64,000 nt of DNA, from assembly GCF_000328705.1 (NCBI RefSeq), contig NC_019673.1, positions 6,510,001-6,574,000 of the forward strand. Direction: 5' to 3'. This stretch comes from Saccharothrix espanaensis DSM 44229 (lineage in GTDB: Bacteria; Actinomycetota; Actinomycetes; Mycobacteriales; Pseudonocardiaceae). The notes beneath the pieces are model-generated. The model saw only the letters and a list, made by a program, of their open reading frames with translations, did not search any database and was not told the DNA's origin. Positions 49,302 to 57,978 of the stretch are shown in pieces. Made by a program: the position numbers and the translations under genes. Within the stretch, counting starts at the first letter, position 1. Each line of letters starts with the position of its first letter.

Positions 49302-50830
49302 CGCAGGTCGTGGAACGTCAGGCTGATCGGCTCAGCAGCAGGGAGTACCTGGCCCGGGTCGTGCGCAGCGCCGGGTGGGACGCCGGTCTCACCTCGTGCA
49401 CCGACGAGGAGATCGTCCGGATGGGCGCGAGCGCGCGCACCATCGAGGAGTACCTGAAGTCCGACAAGCCCATCTACGGCCTGACGCAGGGCTTCGGTCC
49501 GCTGGTGCTGTTCGACGCCGACTCGGAGCTGGAGCAGGGCGGCTCGCTGATCTCGCACCTGGGCACCGGCCAGGGCGCGCCACTGGCCCCGGAGGTGTCG
49601 CGGCTGATCCTCTGGCTGCGCATCCAGAACATGCGCAAGGGGTACTCGGCGGTCTCGCCGGTGTTCTGGCAGAAGCTCGCCGACCTGTGGAACAAGGGGT
49701 TCACCCCGGCGATCCCCCGGCACGGCACGGTCAGCGCGAGCGGCGACCTGCAACCGCTGGCGCACGCCGCGCTCGCCTTCACCGGTGTCGGCGAGGCGTG
49801 GACCCGGGACGCCGACGGCCGGTGGTCCACCGTGCCGGCCGTGGACGCGCTCGCCGCGCTGGGGGCGGAGCCGTTCGACTGGCCGGTGCGCGAGGCGCTG
49901 GCGTTCGTCAACGGGACCGGCGCGAGCCTCGCGGTGGCTGTGCTCAACCACCGGTCCGCCCTGCGGCTGGTCCGCGCCTGCGCCGTGCTCTCCGCGCGGC
50001 TGGCGACCCTGCTGGGGGCCAATCCCGAGCACTACGACGTGGGGCACGGTGTCGCGCGCGGCCAGGTCGGTCAGCTGACCGCGGCGGAGTGGATCCGGCA
50101 GGGGCTGCCCCGGGGCATGGTGCGCGACGGCAGCCGCCCGCTCCAGGAGCCGTACAGCCTGCGGTGCGCGCCGCAGGTGCTCGGCGCGGTGCTCGACCAG
50201 CTCGACGGCGCGGGCGACGTGCTGGCGCGGGAGGTCGACGGCTGCCAGGACAACCCGATCACCTACGAGGGCGAGCTGCTGCACGGCGGCAACTTCCACG
50301 CCATGCCGGTGGGTTTCGCCTCCGACCAGATCGGGTTGGCCATGCACATGGCCGCCTACCTGGCCGAGCGCCAGCTGGGTCTGCTGGTCAGCCCGGTGAC
50401 CAACGGCGACCTGCCGCCCATGCTCACCCCGCGCGCCGGGCGCGGTGCCGGGCTGGCCGGGGTGCAGATCAGCGCGACCTCGTTCGTCTCGCGGATCCGG
50501 CAGCTGGTGTTCCCCGCCTCGCTGACCACCCTGCCGACCAACGGCTGGAACCAGGACCACGTGCCGATGGCGCTCAACGGGGCGAACTCGGTGTTCGAGG
50601 CGTTGGAGCTCGGCTGGCTGACGGTCGGGTCGCTGGCGGTGGGCGTCGCGCAGCTCGCGGCCATGACCGGCCACGCCGCGGAGGGCGTCTGGGCGGAGCT
50701 GGCCGGGATCTGCCCGCCGCTGGACGCCGACCGCCCGCTGGGCGCCGAGGTGCGCGCCGCGCGCGACCTGCTGTCCGCGCACGCGGACCAACTGCTCGTC
50801 GACGAGGCAGACGGGAAGGATTTCGGATGA
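49298..50830 (+). CDS. sam8: Sam8: tyrosine ammonia-lyase (MIO enzyme)
   Basis: The 510-residue aromatic amino acid ammonia-lyase converts L-tyrosine to p-coumarate and ammonia. The MIO prosthetic group forms from Ala147-Ser148-Gly149 (TVSASGDLQPLAHA). The catalytic tyrosine is Tyr60 in YGLTQGFG. His87-Leu88 (SHLGTG) is the substrate-selectivity pair that favours tyrosine over phenylalanine in this family. Length and motifs match Sam8 of S. espanaensis. Start GTG at 49298 overlaps the sam7 stop, and its own stop overlaps the next ATG. It supplies the first step of the N-(dihydroxycinnamoyl)taurine aglycone. Confidence 0.94.
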   Translation: MTQVVERQADRLSSREYLARVVRSAGWDAGLTSCTDEEIVRMGASARTIEEYLKSDKPIYGLTQGFGPLVLFDADSELEQGGSLISHLGTGQGAPLAPEVSRLILWLRIQNMRKGYSAVSPVFWQKLADLWNKGFTPAIPRHGTVSASGDLQPLAHAALAFTGVGEAWTRDADGRWSTVPAVDALAALGAEPFDWPVREALAFVNGTGASLAVAVLNHRSALRLVRACAVLSARLATLLGANPEHYDVGHGVARGQVGQLTAAEWIRQGLPRGMVRDGSRPLQEPYSLRCAPQVLGAVLDQLDGAGDVLAREVDGCQDNPITYEGELLHGGNFHAMPVGFASDQIGLAMHMAAYLAERQLGLLVSPVTNGDLPPMLTPRAGRGAGLAGVQISATSFVSRIRQLVFPASLTTLPTNGWNQDHVPMALNGANSVFEALELGWLTVGSLAVGVAQLAAMTGHAAEGVWAELAGICPPLDADRPLGAEVRAARDLLSAHADQLLVDEADGKDFG

Positions 50831-51726
50831 GCACACAAGGACTGCGCGACACCGCACGGGCCTACAACGAGGGCGTCCAGCCGTTCGTCGCGCCGTTGCC
50901 GGAGGAGGTCGGTGACTACTTCGACCGCAACCACGAGGTGCTGACCACGATCTACCACGGCAACATGCACTACGGGTACTGGAACGGCCCGGAGGACGAG
51001 GCCGGGTTCGAGGAGGCCACCACGCGGCTGACCGACCTGGTGATCGACAAGCTCGCCGTCGAGCGGGGCGCGCGGGTCCTGGACCTGGGTTGCGGCATCG
51101 GCCGGCCCGCGGTGCGGCTGGCCGAGCGGACCGGCGCGGAGGTCGTCGGGGTGTCGGTCAGCGCGAAGGACGTCGCGCGGGCCGGGGAGACGGCGGCGGC
51201 GGCCGGGCTGGCGGACAAGGTCTCGTTCCGGCTCGCCGACGCGATGGAGCTGCCGTTCGAGGACGGGTCGTTCGACGCGGTGTTCGCGCTCGGGTCCATG
51301 GGGCACATGCCCGACCGGGGTGACGCGTTGAAGGAGGTCGCCCGGGTGCTGCGGCCCGGTGGCCGGGTGGTGCTCACCGACGAGGTGCTGCGCGGCGCGG
51401 CGCTGGAGGACGAGGAGCAGGCCTACATCCTCGCGATGGTGGCGGCGACCTGGTGCGCCGGGCCGCCGACGGTGGCCGAGCGGTACTCGGACTACTGCCG
51501 GGTGGCCGGGTTGGAGCTCGACGAGCTCAGCGACATCACCGAGCACACCAAGTACACGTTCTCGAAGATCTACCAGGGTTTGCAGTCCTACCGGGCGGAG
51601 CACGGCGAGCTGCCCGAGGACATGGCCGAGATCCTGGAGATGGGCGAGGACATCGACTGGGCCGAGCACCACGACGAGGACCAGACCGAAGGCGCGGTCA
51701 TCGTCACGGCGCACCGAGCGACGTAG
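50827..51726 (+). CDS. SAM-dependent methyltransferase, RebM-like
   Basis: The 299-residue class I methyltransferase has motif I VLDLGCGIGRPAVRLAE near residue 84, the substrate-side block GNMHYGYW near 45, DAMELPFEDGSFDAVFALGS and RVLRPGGRVVL. The pattern is closest to RebM-type small-molecule and sugar O-methyltransferases. Its ATG overlaps the sam8 stop, so it belongs to the rmlA-sam7-sam8 operon. I do not recall an O-methyl group in the known saccharomicin sugars, so the acceptor (sugar, aglycone or intermediate) is open. A bidirectional terminator follows. Confidence 0.87.
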   Translation: MSTQGLRDTARAYNEGVQPFVAPLPEEVGDYFDRNHEVLTTIYHGNMHYGYWNGPEDEAGFEEATTRLTDLVIDKLAVERGARVLDLGCGIGRPAVRLAERTGAEVVGVSVSAKDVARAGETAAAAGLADKVSFRLADAMELPFEDGSFDAVFALGSMGHMPDRGDALKEVARVLRPGGRVVLTDEVLRGAALEDEEQAYILAMVAATWCAGPPTVAERYSDYCRVAGLELDELSDITEHTKYTFSKIYQGLQSYRAEHGELPEDMAEILEMGEDIDWAEHHDEDQTEGAVIVTAHRAT

Positions 51727-51747
51727 CCGCGGCCCGGTCCGGCACGC

Positions 51748-51793
51748 ACGACGAAGGTGGCCTTCCCGTCGAGGGGGAGGCCACCTTCGTCGT
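51748..51793. terminator. Bidirectional stem-loop
   Basis: Arms of 20 bp with one mismatch (51748-51767 and 51774-51793) and a 6-nt loop. It lies between the convergent methyltransferase and sulfotransferase genes and ends both operons. Confidence 0.8.
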
Positions 51794-51798
51794 CGGGG

Positions 51799-52533
51799 CT
51801 ACAGCTCGGGTTCGGCCCACTCCGGGTGGCCGACCTCGGCGAGCGCGGCCAGCACCCGGTCCCGTTCGGACTCGGCGAACCGGTCGAGGATGTCGGCGGA
51901 GTTGAGCCGCCGGAACTCCGCCGGCTGGTCCCGCGGCGGGGCCACCCCGAGGAACTCCAGGCAGCGGGCGTGGTCGGTGCCGCCGACCAGCCCCTGGTAG
52001 GTGAGGTTGACCACCGGTCCGCGCGCGGTTTCCCGGTAGTACCGGAAGATGCTCGTGCGCCGCTTGACGTGGTCGCGGAACGCGGCCGGGTCGAACCGCT
52101 CGATCTCCCGCTTCGCGTAGCCCGCGTCGAGGCTCTCCCGCTCGGTCACGTTCCACACGTCGGTGATGTTGGCCTTGCTCAGCGAGGAGTACGAGGCGAG
52201 CTTGTTCTCCCGCTCCAGGATGATCTTGTGGACCTCCGGGTCCTGGAGCACCTGCTGGCAGACCGCCGCGGACTGCTCCCGCCACATCTTGAAGCCGATG
52301 TGGGTGCGCCCCGGCGGGCACTCCGAGAGCACGGTGTTCGCGACGGCGACCGCGCGCAGCGACCTCGGCCGGATCGCGCGCAGCTCCGCGGAGTCGCCGA
52401 CGATCCGGTCCCAGTGCTCCGGGTGGAAGATCTCGTCGTGCATCAGCACGCCCGGCGACCGGTTCAACAACGACATCAGGTGCGTGGTCCCGCTCCTGGC
52501 GAGACTGAGCACGACGAACTTGACGTGGCCCAT
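51799..52533 (-). CDS. PAPS-dependent sulfotransferase
   Basis: The 244-residue protein has the 5'-phosphosulfate loop near the N-terminus (VVLSLARSGTTHLMSLLNRS) and the 3'-phosphate-binding region ILERENKLASYSSL near 105-118. It should move a sulfo group from PAPS to a hydroxyl or another acceptor. It is the last gene of the leftward glycosyltransferase operon, 32 bp after GT1. Saccharomicin is not known to carry sulfate esters, but its taurine part holds a sulfonate, so a link to taurine supply is conceivable. The ATG at 52533 follows GGAGGAGCAGCCGGC. Family sure, role open. Confidence 0.85.
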   Translation of the reverse strand: MGHVKFVVLSLARSGTTHLMSLLNRSPGVLMHDEIFHPEHWDRIVGDSAELRAIRPRSLRAVAVANTVLSECPPGRTHIGFKMWREQSAAVCQQVLQDPEVHKIILERENKLASYSSLSKANITDVWNVTERESLDAGYAKREIERFDPAAFRDHVKRRTSIFRYYRETARGPVVNLTYQGLVGGTDHARCLEFLGVAPPRDQPAEFRRLNSADILDRFAESERDRVLAALAEVGHPEWAEPEL

Positions 52534-52565
52534 GCCGGCTGCTCCTCCTGGGTCCTCGGTGGCGG

Positions 52566-53840
52566 TCACTGCGGCGCGGGCCGGTGCACGGCGGTGAGTT
52601 CCTCGATCCGCGGCACCAGCTCGTTGGGCGAGGGCAGGGCGCGCACCTCGTCGCGCAGCGAGGCCGCGTGCGCCCGGAAGCCGTCCTCCCGCAGCAGGCG
52701 CAGCAGGTTCTCCCGGACCAGCTCGCCGGTAGCGACGTCCGAGTGCACGGCCAGCCCGGCACCCTGCTCGACGAGCAGCTGCGACAGCAGCGGCCCCTCG
52801 AAGTGGCACGGCAGGGCGAGCTGTGGCACGCCGTGCGCGCTGAACGTGCTCAGGGTGCCGAACCCGGCGTGGTGGATGACCGCCGAGCAGCTGGGCGCCA
52901 GGGCGTGCAGCGGGACGAACGGCACGACCCGCGTGTTGTCCGGGACGTTCGTGAGCTTCTTCTGCTCTGACTCCGCGATGGTGGCGACCAGTTCGATGTC
53001 GAGGTCGGCGACCGCGTCGAAGATGCCCTGGAAGTCCACGCCGTACCCGGCGAGCCGGTCCATCGCCGTGGTGCCCACGGTGAGCGCGACCCGCGGCCGC
53101 TCGGGCTCGGCCCAGAGCCACTTGGGCACCACGGCGGGACCGCCGTAGGGCACGTACCGCATCGGGACGTAGTGCGTGTCGCCGTGGATGCTCAGCGAGA
53201 TCGGCAGCTGCTCGACGGTGAACTGCCCGAGGGCCATGTCCTCGGTGTACTCGAACCCGTACCGGCGGCCGTAGGAGGCGAGCCACTCGGCGAGCGGGTC
53301 GGCCCGCTTCTCCGCCGGCTGCCGGGCTTCGAAGTGCTTGAAGATCTCCCGGGTGGCGGCGAAGACGTCCAGTCCCCACAGGACGCGGGCGTGCGCCGCG
53401 CCGCTGGCCTTCGCCGCGATCGCCCCGGCGTAGGTGAACGGCTCCCAGACCACCAGGTCCGGCTTCCAGTGCCGGGCGAAGGCGACCAGGTCGGCGATGA
53501 TCGGGAAGTTCTGCGGCTTGTGGGTGTCGGCGACCGCGTCCCGGTGGAAGAAGAGCAGGTCGTCCCAGTCGGCGTTGGACGGGTCCTCGGCGACGTTCCA
53601 CGGCGGCGGCAGCCCGGCCCGCGCCACGTCGATCAGGTCGGGGTCGAGCACCAGCGTCCGCCACGGGTCGCTGTCGCGGCCGACCGGCACGGCGGTCAGG
53701 CCGGCCTGGGTGATCAGGTCGGTGAACCGCGGCTGGCTGGCGAAGCGGACCTCGTGCCCCGCCGTGCGCAGCGCCCAGGCCAGCGGGACCATCGACAGGA
53801 AGATGGTCTTCTCCGGGTTGACGGTGAACAAAACGCGCAT
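52566..53840 (-). CDS. Glycosyltransferase GT1 of the array (EryCIII-like, GT1 family)
   Basis: The 424-residue GT-B glycosyltransferase is of the macrolide type. The N-terminal acceptor domain begins MRVLFTVNPEKTIFLSMVPL and includes WALRTAGHEVRFASQP. The C-terminal donor domain has PRVALTVGTTAMD near 280 and HHAGFGTL near 350, the site contacting the dTDP-sugar. The ATG at 53840 gives the family start; a GTG at 53849 overlapping the previous stop is an alternative. It should add one deoxysugar of the oligosaccharide. Nearest sister by eye is GT2. It is the last transferase of the operon before the sulfotransferase. Confidence 0.92.
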   Translation of the reverse strand: MRVLFTVNPEKTIFLSMVPLAWALRTAGHEVRFASQPRFTDLITQAGLTAVPVGRDSDPWRTLVLDPDLIDVARAGLPPPWNVAEDPSNADWDDLLFFHRDAVADTHKPQNFPIIADLVAFARHWKPDLVVWEPFTYAGAIAAKASGAAHARVLWGLDVFAATREIFKHFEARQPAEKRADPLAEWLASYGRRYGFEYTEDMALGQFTVEQLPISLSIHGDTHYVPMRYVPYGGPAVVPKWLWAEPERPRVALTVGTTAMDRLAGYGVDFQGIFDAVADLDIELVATIAESEQKKLTNVPDNTRVVPFVPLHALAPSCSAVIHHAGFGTLSTFSAHGVPQLALPCHFEGPLLSQLLVEQGAGLAVHSDVATGELVRENLLRLLREDGFRAHAASLRDEVRALPSPNELVPRIEELTAVHRPAPQ

Positions 53841-53845
53841 CCCGA

Positions 53846-55114
53846 TCACGCACCTGTCCGGTACTTCGCGGTCAGCTCTTCCAGCTGCGCCACGAACTGG
53901 TTGGGGGTGGGCAGGTCCCGGACCTCCGACTGGAGGGCGGCGGCCCGCTCGCGGAAGCGGGGCTCGGTGAGCAGCCGCCGCACGCCGTGGCGGACCTTCG
54001 GGCCGGTGGGCCGGACGACGTGCATCCGCAGCCCGGCGCCCTGCTCGGCGTACTTGCGGGCGAACAGCGGTTCGTCGAAGTGGTAGGGCAGGAGGAGCTG
54101 CGGGACGCCGTGCATGGCGAACGTGCTCAGCGTGCCGAACCCGGCGTGGTTGATCACCGCCGAGCAGGTGGGCGCGAGCGCGTGCAACGGCACGTAGGAG
54201 ACCAGGCGCACGTTGTCCGGGACGTTCCTGAGCTTCGCCTGCTCGGCCTCGGCGATGGTCGCGACCAGCTCGATGTCCAGCTCGCTCACCGAGTCGATGA
54301 TCTCCTGGACGTCCAGCGTGTAGCCGTCGAAGTACTCCGTGGCGGTGGTGCCGAGGGTCAGGGCGACCCGGGGCCGCTCGGGTGCGGTCCACAGCCACTT
54401 GGGCACGGCGGCCGGGCCGCCGTAGGGCACGAACCGGGTGCGCACGACCTCCTGGCCGGTCGCCAGTTGGAGGCTGGCCGGCAGCTGGTCGATGGTGAAG
54501 TGCCCGGTGGTCATGTCCTCGGCGAACTCCGCGCCGTGCAGGCCGCCGTACGCCCCCAGCCACTCGGCGAGCGGGTCGGCGCGCCGGTCCGGCTCCTGCT
54601 CGGCCTTGAGCCGCAGGAAGTGGTCCCGGGTGGCGCCCCAGACGTCGATGCCGAACAGGACGCGGGCGTGCGCGGCCCCGACCGCCTTGGCCGCGATCGC
54701 CCCGGCGTAGGCCAGCGGGTCCCAGATCACCAGGTCCGGCCGCCACGACCGGGCGAAGGCGACCAGGCCCGCGATGATCGGGAAGTTCTCCAGGTGGTGG
54801 CACTTCTCGACGACCTCGACGTGGCCCTGGAGCATCCGCTCCCACTCGGCGAACCGGTCGTCCTCCACGCAGTCCCACGGCGGGTGCAGGCCCTTGCGGG
54901 CCAGCTCGACCGTCTCCCGGGACTCGATCCGCTTCGCGGTGTCGGCGTCGCGCCCGACCGGTACCGCGGTGAGCCCGGCCTGGGTGATGGTGTCGGCGAA
55001 GGCGGGCCGGCTCGCCACCCGGACCTCGTGCCCGGCCGTGCGCAGGGCCCAGGCCAGCGGCACCATCGACAGGAAGATGGTCTTCTCCGCGCTGGCCACG
55101 AAAAGCACGCGCAT
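53846..55114 (-). CDS. Glycosyltransferase GT2 of the array
   Basis: The 422-residue GT-B enzyme has an N-terminal domain with WALRTAGHEVRVASRP, and a donor domain with LTLGTTATEYFDGYTLDVQE and NHAGFGTL. It carries the GTT-type signature (see GT1, GT3, GT8, GT9). The ATG at 55114 follows GAGGAGAACACC. The stop lies 5 bp before the GT1 start, so translation is coupled. The acceptor domain around residues 60-110 (RIESRETVELARKGLHPPWD) is unlike the other copies, which suggests a distinct acceptor. Confidence 0.92.
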   Translation of the reverse strand: MRVLFVASAEKTIFLSMVPLAWALRTAGHEVRVASRPAFADTITQAGLTAVPVGRDADTAKRIESRETVELARKGLHPPWDCVEDDRFAEWERMLQGHVEVVEKCHHLENFPIIAGLVAFARSWRPDLVIWDPLAYAGAIAAKAVGAAHARVLFGIDVWGATRDHFLRLKAEQEPDRRADPLAEWLGAYGGLHGAEFAEDMTTGHFTIDQLPASLQLATGQEVVRTRFVPYGGPAAVPKWLWTAPERPRVALTLGTTATEYFDGYTLDVQEIIDSVSELDIELVATIAEAEQAKLRNVPDNVRLVSYVPLHALAPTCSAVINHAGFGTLSTFAMHGVPQLLLPYHFDEPLFARKYAEQGAGLRMHVVRPTGPKVRHGVRRLLTEPRFRERAAALQSEVRDLPTPNQFVAQLEELTAKYRTGA

Positions 55115-55175
55115 GGTGTTCTCCTCTCTCAGGTCAGGCGTGACCGCGCGGTGGCGGGCGGTCGGCGCAGCGGTG

Positions 55176-56453
55176 TCACCGGCCGGCCCGTACCGCGGCG
55201 GCGAGTTCTTCCAGCTGTGGCACCACATCGTTGGGCGAGGGCATGGCGCGCAGCTCGTCGCGCAGCCGGTTCGCCCCGTCCCGGAAGCGGGGTTCGCCGA
55301 GCAGGCGCAGCACCGCGTCGCGGATGGTCCGACCGCTCGCCTCGGCGGTCCCGATCACCAGGCCCGCGCCCTGCTCGGCGAGCTTGCGGGCGAGGATCGG
55401 CTCGTCGAAGTGGTGCGGCAGCGTGAGCTGCGGGACGCCGTGCAGGGCGAACGTGGTCAGGGTGCCGCCGCCCGCGTGGTTGATGACCGCGGCGCAGGTG
55501 GGCGCGAGCACGTGCAGCGGCACGTAGGACAGGACGCGGGCGTTGTCCGGGACGCGGGCGAGCTTGCTCTGCTCGGGCTCGGCGACGGTGGCCACCACCT
55601 CGACGTCCAGGTCGGCCAGCGCGTCGAGGATGTCCTGGATGTCGATGGTGTACCCGCCGAAGTGCTCGGTGGCGGTGGTGCCGAGGGTGAGCGCGACCCT
55701 CGGGCGCTCGGGCGCGGCCCACAGCCACTTCGGCACGGTCGCCGCGCCGCCGTAGGGCACGTACCGCATCGGCGCGCGGGGCAGTCCGGTCTCGGCCTGG
55801 AGCGAGGCGGGCAGCAGGTCGACGGTCAGGTCCCCGGAGGTCATGTCCTCGGTGAACTCGAAGCCGTGCTTGCGGCCGTAGCCGCCGAGCCACTCGGCCA
55901 GCGGGTCCGCCCGCCGCTCGGGCGGCTGCTCGTCCTTGAGCCGCAGGAAGATCTCCCGGGTCGGGGCGTAGACGTCGACACCCCACAGCAGCCGGACGTG
56001 GGCCGCGCCGCAGGCCTTGGCGGCGATCGGACCGGCGTAGGTGAACGGCTCCCAGACGACCAGGTCGGGTTTCCACGACAGCGCCAGCTGCACCAGCCCG
56101 CCGATGATCGGGAACGTCTCGTACTTGTACCGCTCGACCTCCGCCTCGTACGGCGGGAAGACGCGTTCCCAGGTGGCGTTGTCGGGGTCCTCGACCACGT
56201 CGTAGGGCTCGGAGAGCCCGCACCTGGCCTGTTCCACCATCTCGTCGGTGATGCCCATGGAGACCAGGACCCGGTCGAAGTTCGAGCTGCGGCCGACCGG
56301 CGCGGCGGTGAGCCCGGCCTGGGTGATGGTGTCGGAGAAGAACGGCTGGGTGGCGAACCGGACCTCGTGCCCCGCCGTGCGCAGGGCCCAGGCCAACGGC
56401 GCCATGCTCATGAAGATGCTCGTCCCCGGGTTGGCGGTGAATAGCACGCGCAC
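55176..56453 (-). CDS. Glycosyltransferase GT3 of the array
   Basis: The 425-residue GT-B enzyme starts with GTG at 56453 (MRVLFTANPGTSIFMSMAPL). The glycine-rich N-terminal loop has NPGTS instead of the NPEKT seen in most copies. The donor domain shows LTLGTTATEHFGGYTIDIQD and NHAGGGTLTTFALHGVPQL. It lies 61 bp before GT2 and about 260 bp after GT4; that gap holds a decayed transferase. It belongs to the GTT-type subgroup. Confidence 0.92.
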   Translation of the reverse strand: MRVLFTANPGTSIFMSMAPLAWALRTAGHEVRFATQPFFSDTITQAGLTAAPVGRSSNFDRVLVSMGITDEMVEQARCGLSEPYDVVEDPDNATWERVFPPYEAEVERYKYETFPIIGGLVQLALSWKPDLVVWEPFTYAGPIAAKACGAAHVRLLWGVDVYAPTREIFLRLKDEQPPERRADPLAEWLGGYGRKHGFEFTEDMTSGDLTVDLLPASLQAETGLPRAPMRYVPYGGAATVPKWLWAAPERPRVALTLGTTATEHFGGYTIDIQDILDALADLDVEVVATVAEPEQSKLARVPDNARVLSYVPLHVLAPTCAAVINHAGGGTLTTFALHGVPQLTLPHHFDEPILARKLAEQGAGLVIGTAEASGRTIRDAVLRLLGEPRFRDGANRLRDELRAMPSPNDVVPQLEELAAAVRAGR

Positions 56454-56477
56454 GGTGGGTTCCCCTCTCGATCGGTG

Positions 56478-56687
56478 TCAGCGGACGGCGGTGCGGAGCC
56501 CCGTGGCGGGCTCGTCGGGCGGGCTCGGCGCGGCGCTCCCCCGCTGCCGGAGCCGGCCGCCGGGGGCGGGCGCCCTGGCCGGCGCGGGCGGGCCGGCGCG
56601 GGAAACGCACCTCGTGGCCGGCCGTGCGCGCAGCCCCGCCTGCCGGTCCACAAGTGGGAGAGGGGTCGGCACCGGGAACGCTCGCAT
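56478..56687 (-). pseudogene. Decayed glycosyltransferase between GT4 and GT3
   Basis: Downstream of the GT4 stop a leader and ATG at 56687 resemble those between GT7 and GT6 (GGAAGG, then GAGACC or AGGCCC, then ATGCG). The frame starts MRAFPVP in place of MRVLF. Within 25 codons the conserved RTAGHEVRF block appears, but shifted one frame (56602-56630). The end, ATGLRTAVR-stop at 56478, resembles GT3 and GT8 C-termini. About 350 codons are deleted. The original frame stays open for 69 codons but encodes Pro/Arg-rich sequence. It is the scar of a tenth transferase. Confidence 0.65.
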
Positions 56688-56710
56688 GGGCCTGGCCCCC
56701 TTCCGCCCGG

Positions 56711-57973
56711 TCACCGGGTCCGGTGCGCGGCGGTGAGCTCTTCGAGCCGCGGCACGAGCTGGTTCGGGGTGGGCATCTCGTGGATCTCGTCGCGCAGCGC
56801 CGCGGCGCGTTCGCCGAAGGAGGGCTCGGCCAGCAGGCGTTGCACGGCTTCGCGCACGGCCGGGCCGGTCGCCTGGTCCGCGCGGATCGCCAGCGTCGAG
56901 CCCTGCCGGGCGGCGAGGGCGGCGAAGGCCGGACCGTCGAAGTCCCACGGTGCCGCCAGTTGCGGGACGCCGTGCCGGGCGGTGGTCAGGAACGTGCCGA
57001 AGCCGCCGTGGCTGATCACCGCGGCGCAGGTGGGGGCCAGCGCGTGCAACGGGGCGTAGGACACGATCCGGGCGTTGTCCGGCAGGCGGGTGAGCTTCTT
57101 CTGCTCGGCACCGGACAGCGTGGCCACCACCTCGATGTCCAGCGTGGCCAGGTCGTCGAGCACGTTCTGCACGCCGACCGCGTAGCCGGCCTCGTGCGCG
57201 GTGAGGCTGAGCCCCATCGTCAGCGCGACGCGGGGCCGCCGCGGCGGTGCGGTCAACCAGTCCGGCACGGCCGCCGGCCCGCCGTAGGGGATGTACTGCA
57301 CCGGGACGTAGTCGAGGTCAGCTTCCATCCGCAGCGAGCCGGGCAGCTGGTCGATGGTGAACCGGCCGGTGGCCAGGTCCTCGCCGTACTCGAAGTCGTG
57401 CAGGCGGGCGTAGGACTCCAGCCAGTCGCCCAGCGGGTCCGGCCGGCCGGCCTTCACCCGCACCATGTGCCGGCGGGTGACGCCGAAGACGTCGGTGCTC
57501 CACAGCAGCCGCGCGTGCGCGGCACCGCACGCCCTGGCCGCGATGGGCCCGGCCAGCGCCAGCGGCTCCCACAGCACCAGGTCGGGTTTCCAGTGCCCGG
57601 CGAACTCCACCAGCGCCGCGATCATCGGGAAGCACGCCGGTTTGTGCCAGTCGTTCACCGCGTCCACGTAGCCCTGGTGCAGGTACTCCCAGCTCGCCTT
57701 GTCGGGCTCCTCCGCGACGTCGTAGGGGGCGGGCAGGCCGTAGGCGGGGTCCCACGTCCAGTCCCGCAGGTCGGGGTGGCGGGGGATCAGGTGCCAGAGG
57801 TCGACGTCCCGGCCGACCGGGACGGCGGTGAGCCCCGCCTGGGTGATCGTCGGGGTGAAGGCGGGCTGACCGGCGAAGAGCACCTCGTGCCCGGCGGTGC
57901 GCAGGGCCCAGGCCAGCGGCACCATGGTCAGCAGGTGGGCCTTCTCCGGGTTGGCGACGAACAGGATCCGCAT
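56711..57973 (-). CDS. Glycosyltransferase GT4 of the array
   Basis: The 420-residue GT-B enzyme begins MRILFVANPEKAHLLTMVPL. Its donor domain has LTMGLSLTAHEAGYAVGVQN and ISHGGFGTFLTTARHGVPQL. It carries the MGL-type signature but shares the PWDFDxPxxAxxAARQG and IRADQATGPA blocks with GT9, so it looks mosaic. The ATG at 57973 lies 5 bp after the GT5 stop. A 40-residue insertion-like Trp-rich stretch (HPDLRDWTWDPAYG) marks its acceptor domain. Confidence 0.92.
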   Translation of the reverse strand: MRILFVANPEKAHLLTMVPLAWALRTAGHEVLFAGQPAFTPTITQAGLTAVPVGRDVDLWHLIPRHPDLRDWTWDPAYGLPAPYDVAEEPDKASWEYLHQGYVDAVNDWHKPACFPMIAALVEFAGHWKPDLVLWEPLALAGPIAARACGAAHARLLWSTDVFGVTRRHMVRVKAGRPDPLGDWLESYARLHDFEYGEDLATGRFTIDQLPGSLRMEADLDYVPVQYIPYGGPAAVPDWLTAPPRRPRVALTMGLSLTAHEAGYAVGVQNVLDDLATLDIEVVATLSGAEQKKLTRLPDNARIVSYAPLHALAPTCAAVISHGGFGTFLTTARHGVPQLAAPWDFDGPAFAALAARQGSTLAIRADQATGPAVREAVQRLLAEPSFGERAAALRDEIHEMPTPNQLVPRLEELTAAHRTR

Positions 57974-57978
57974 CGACC

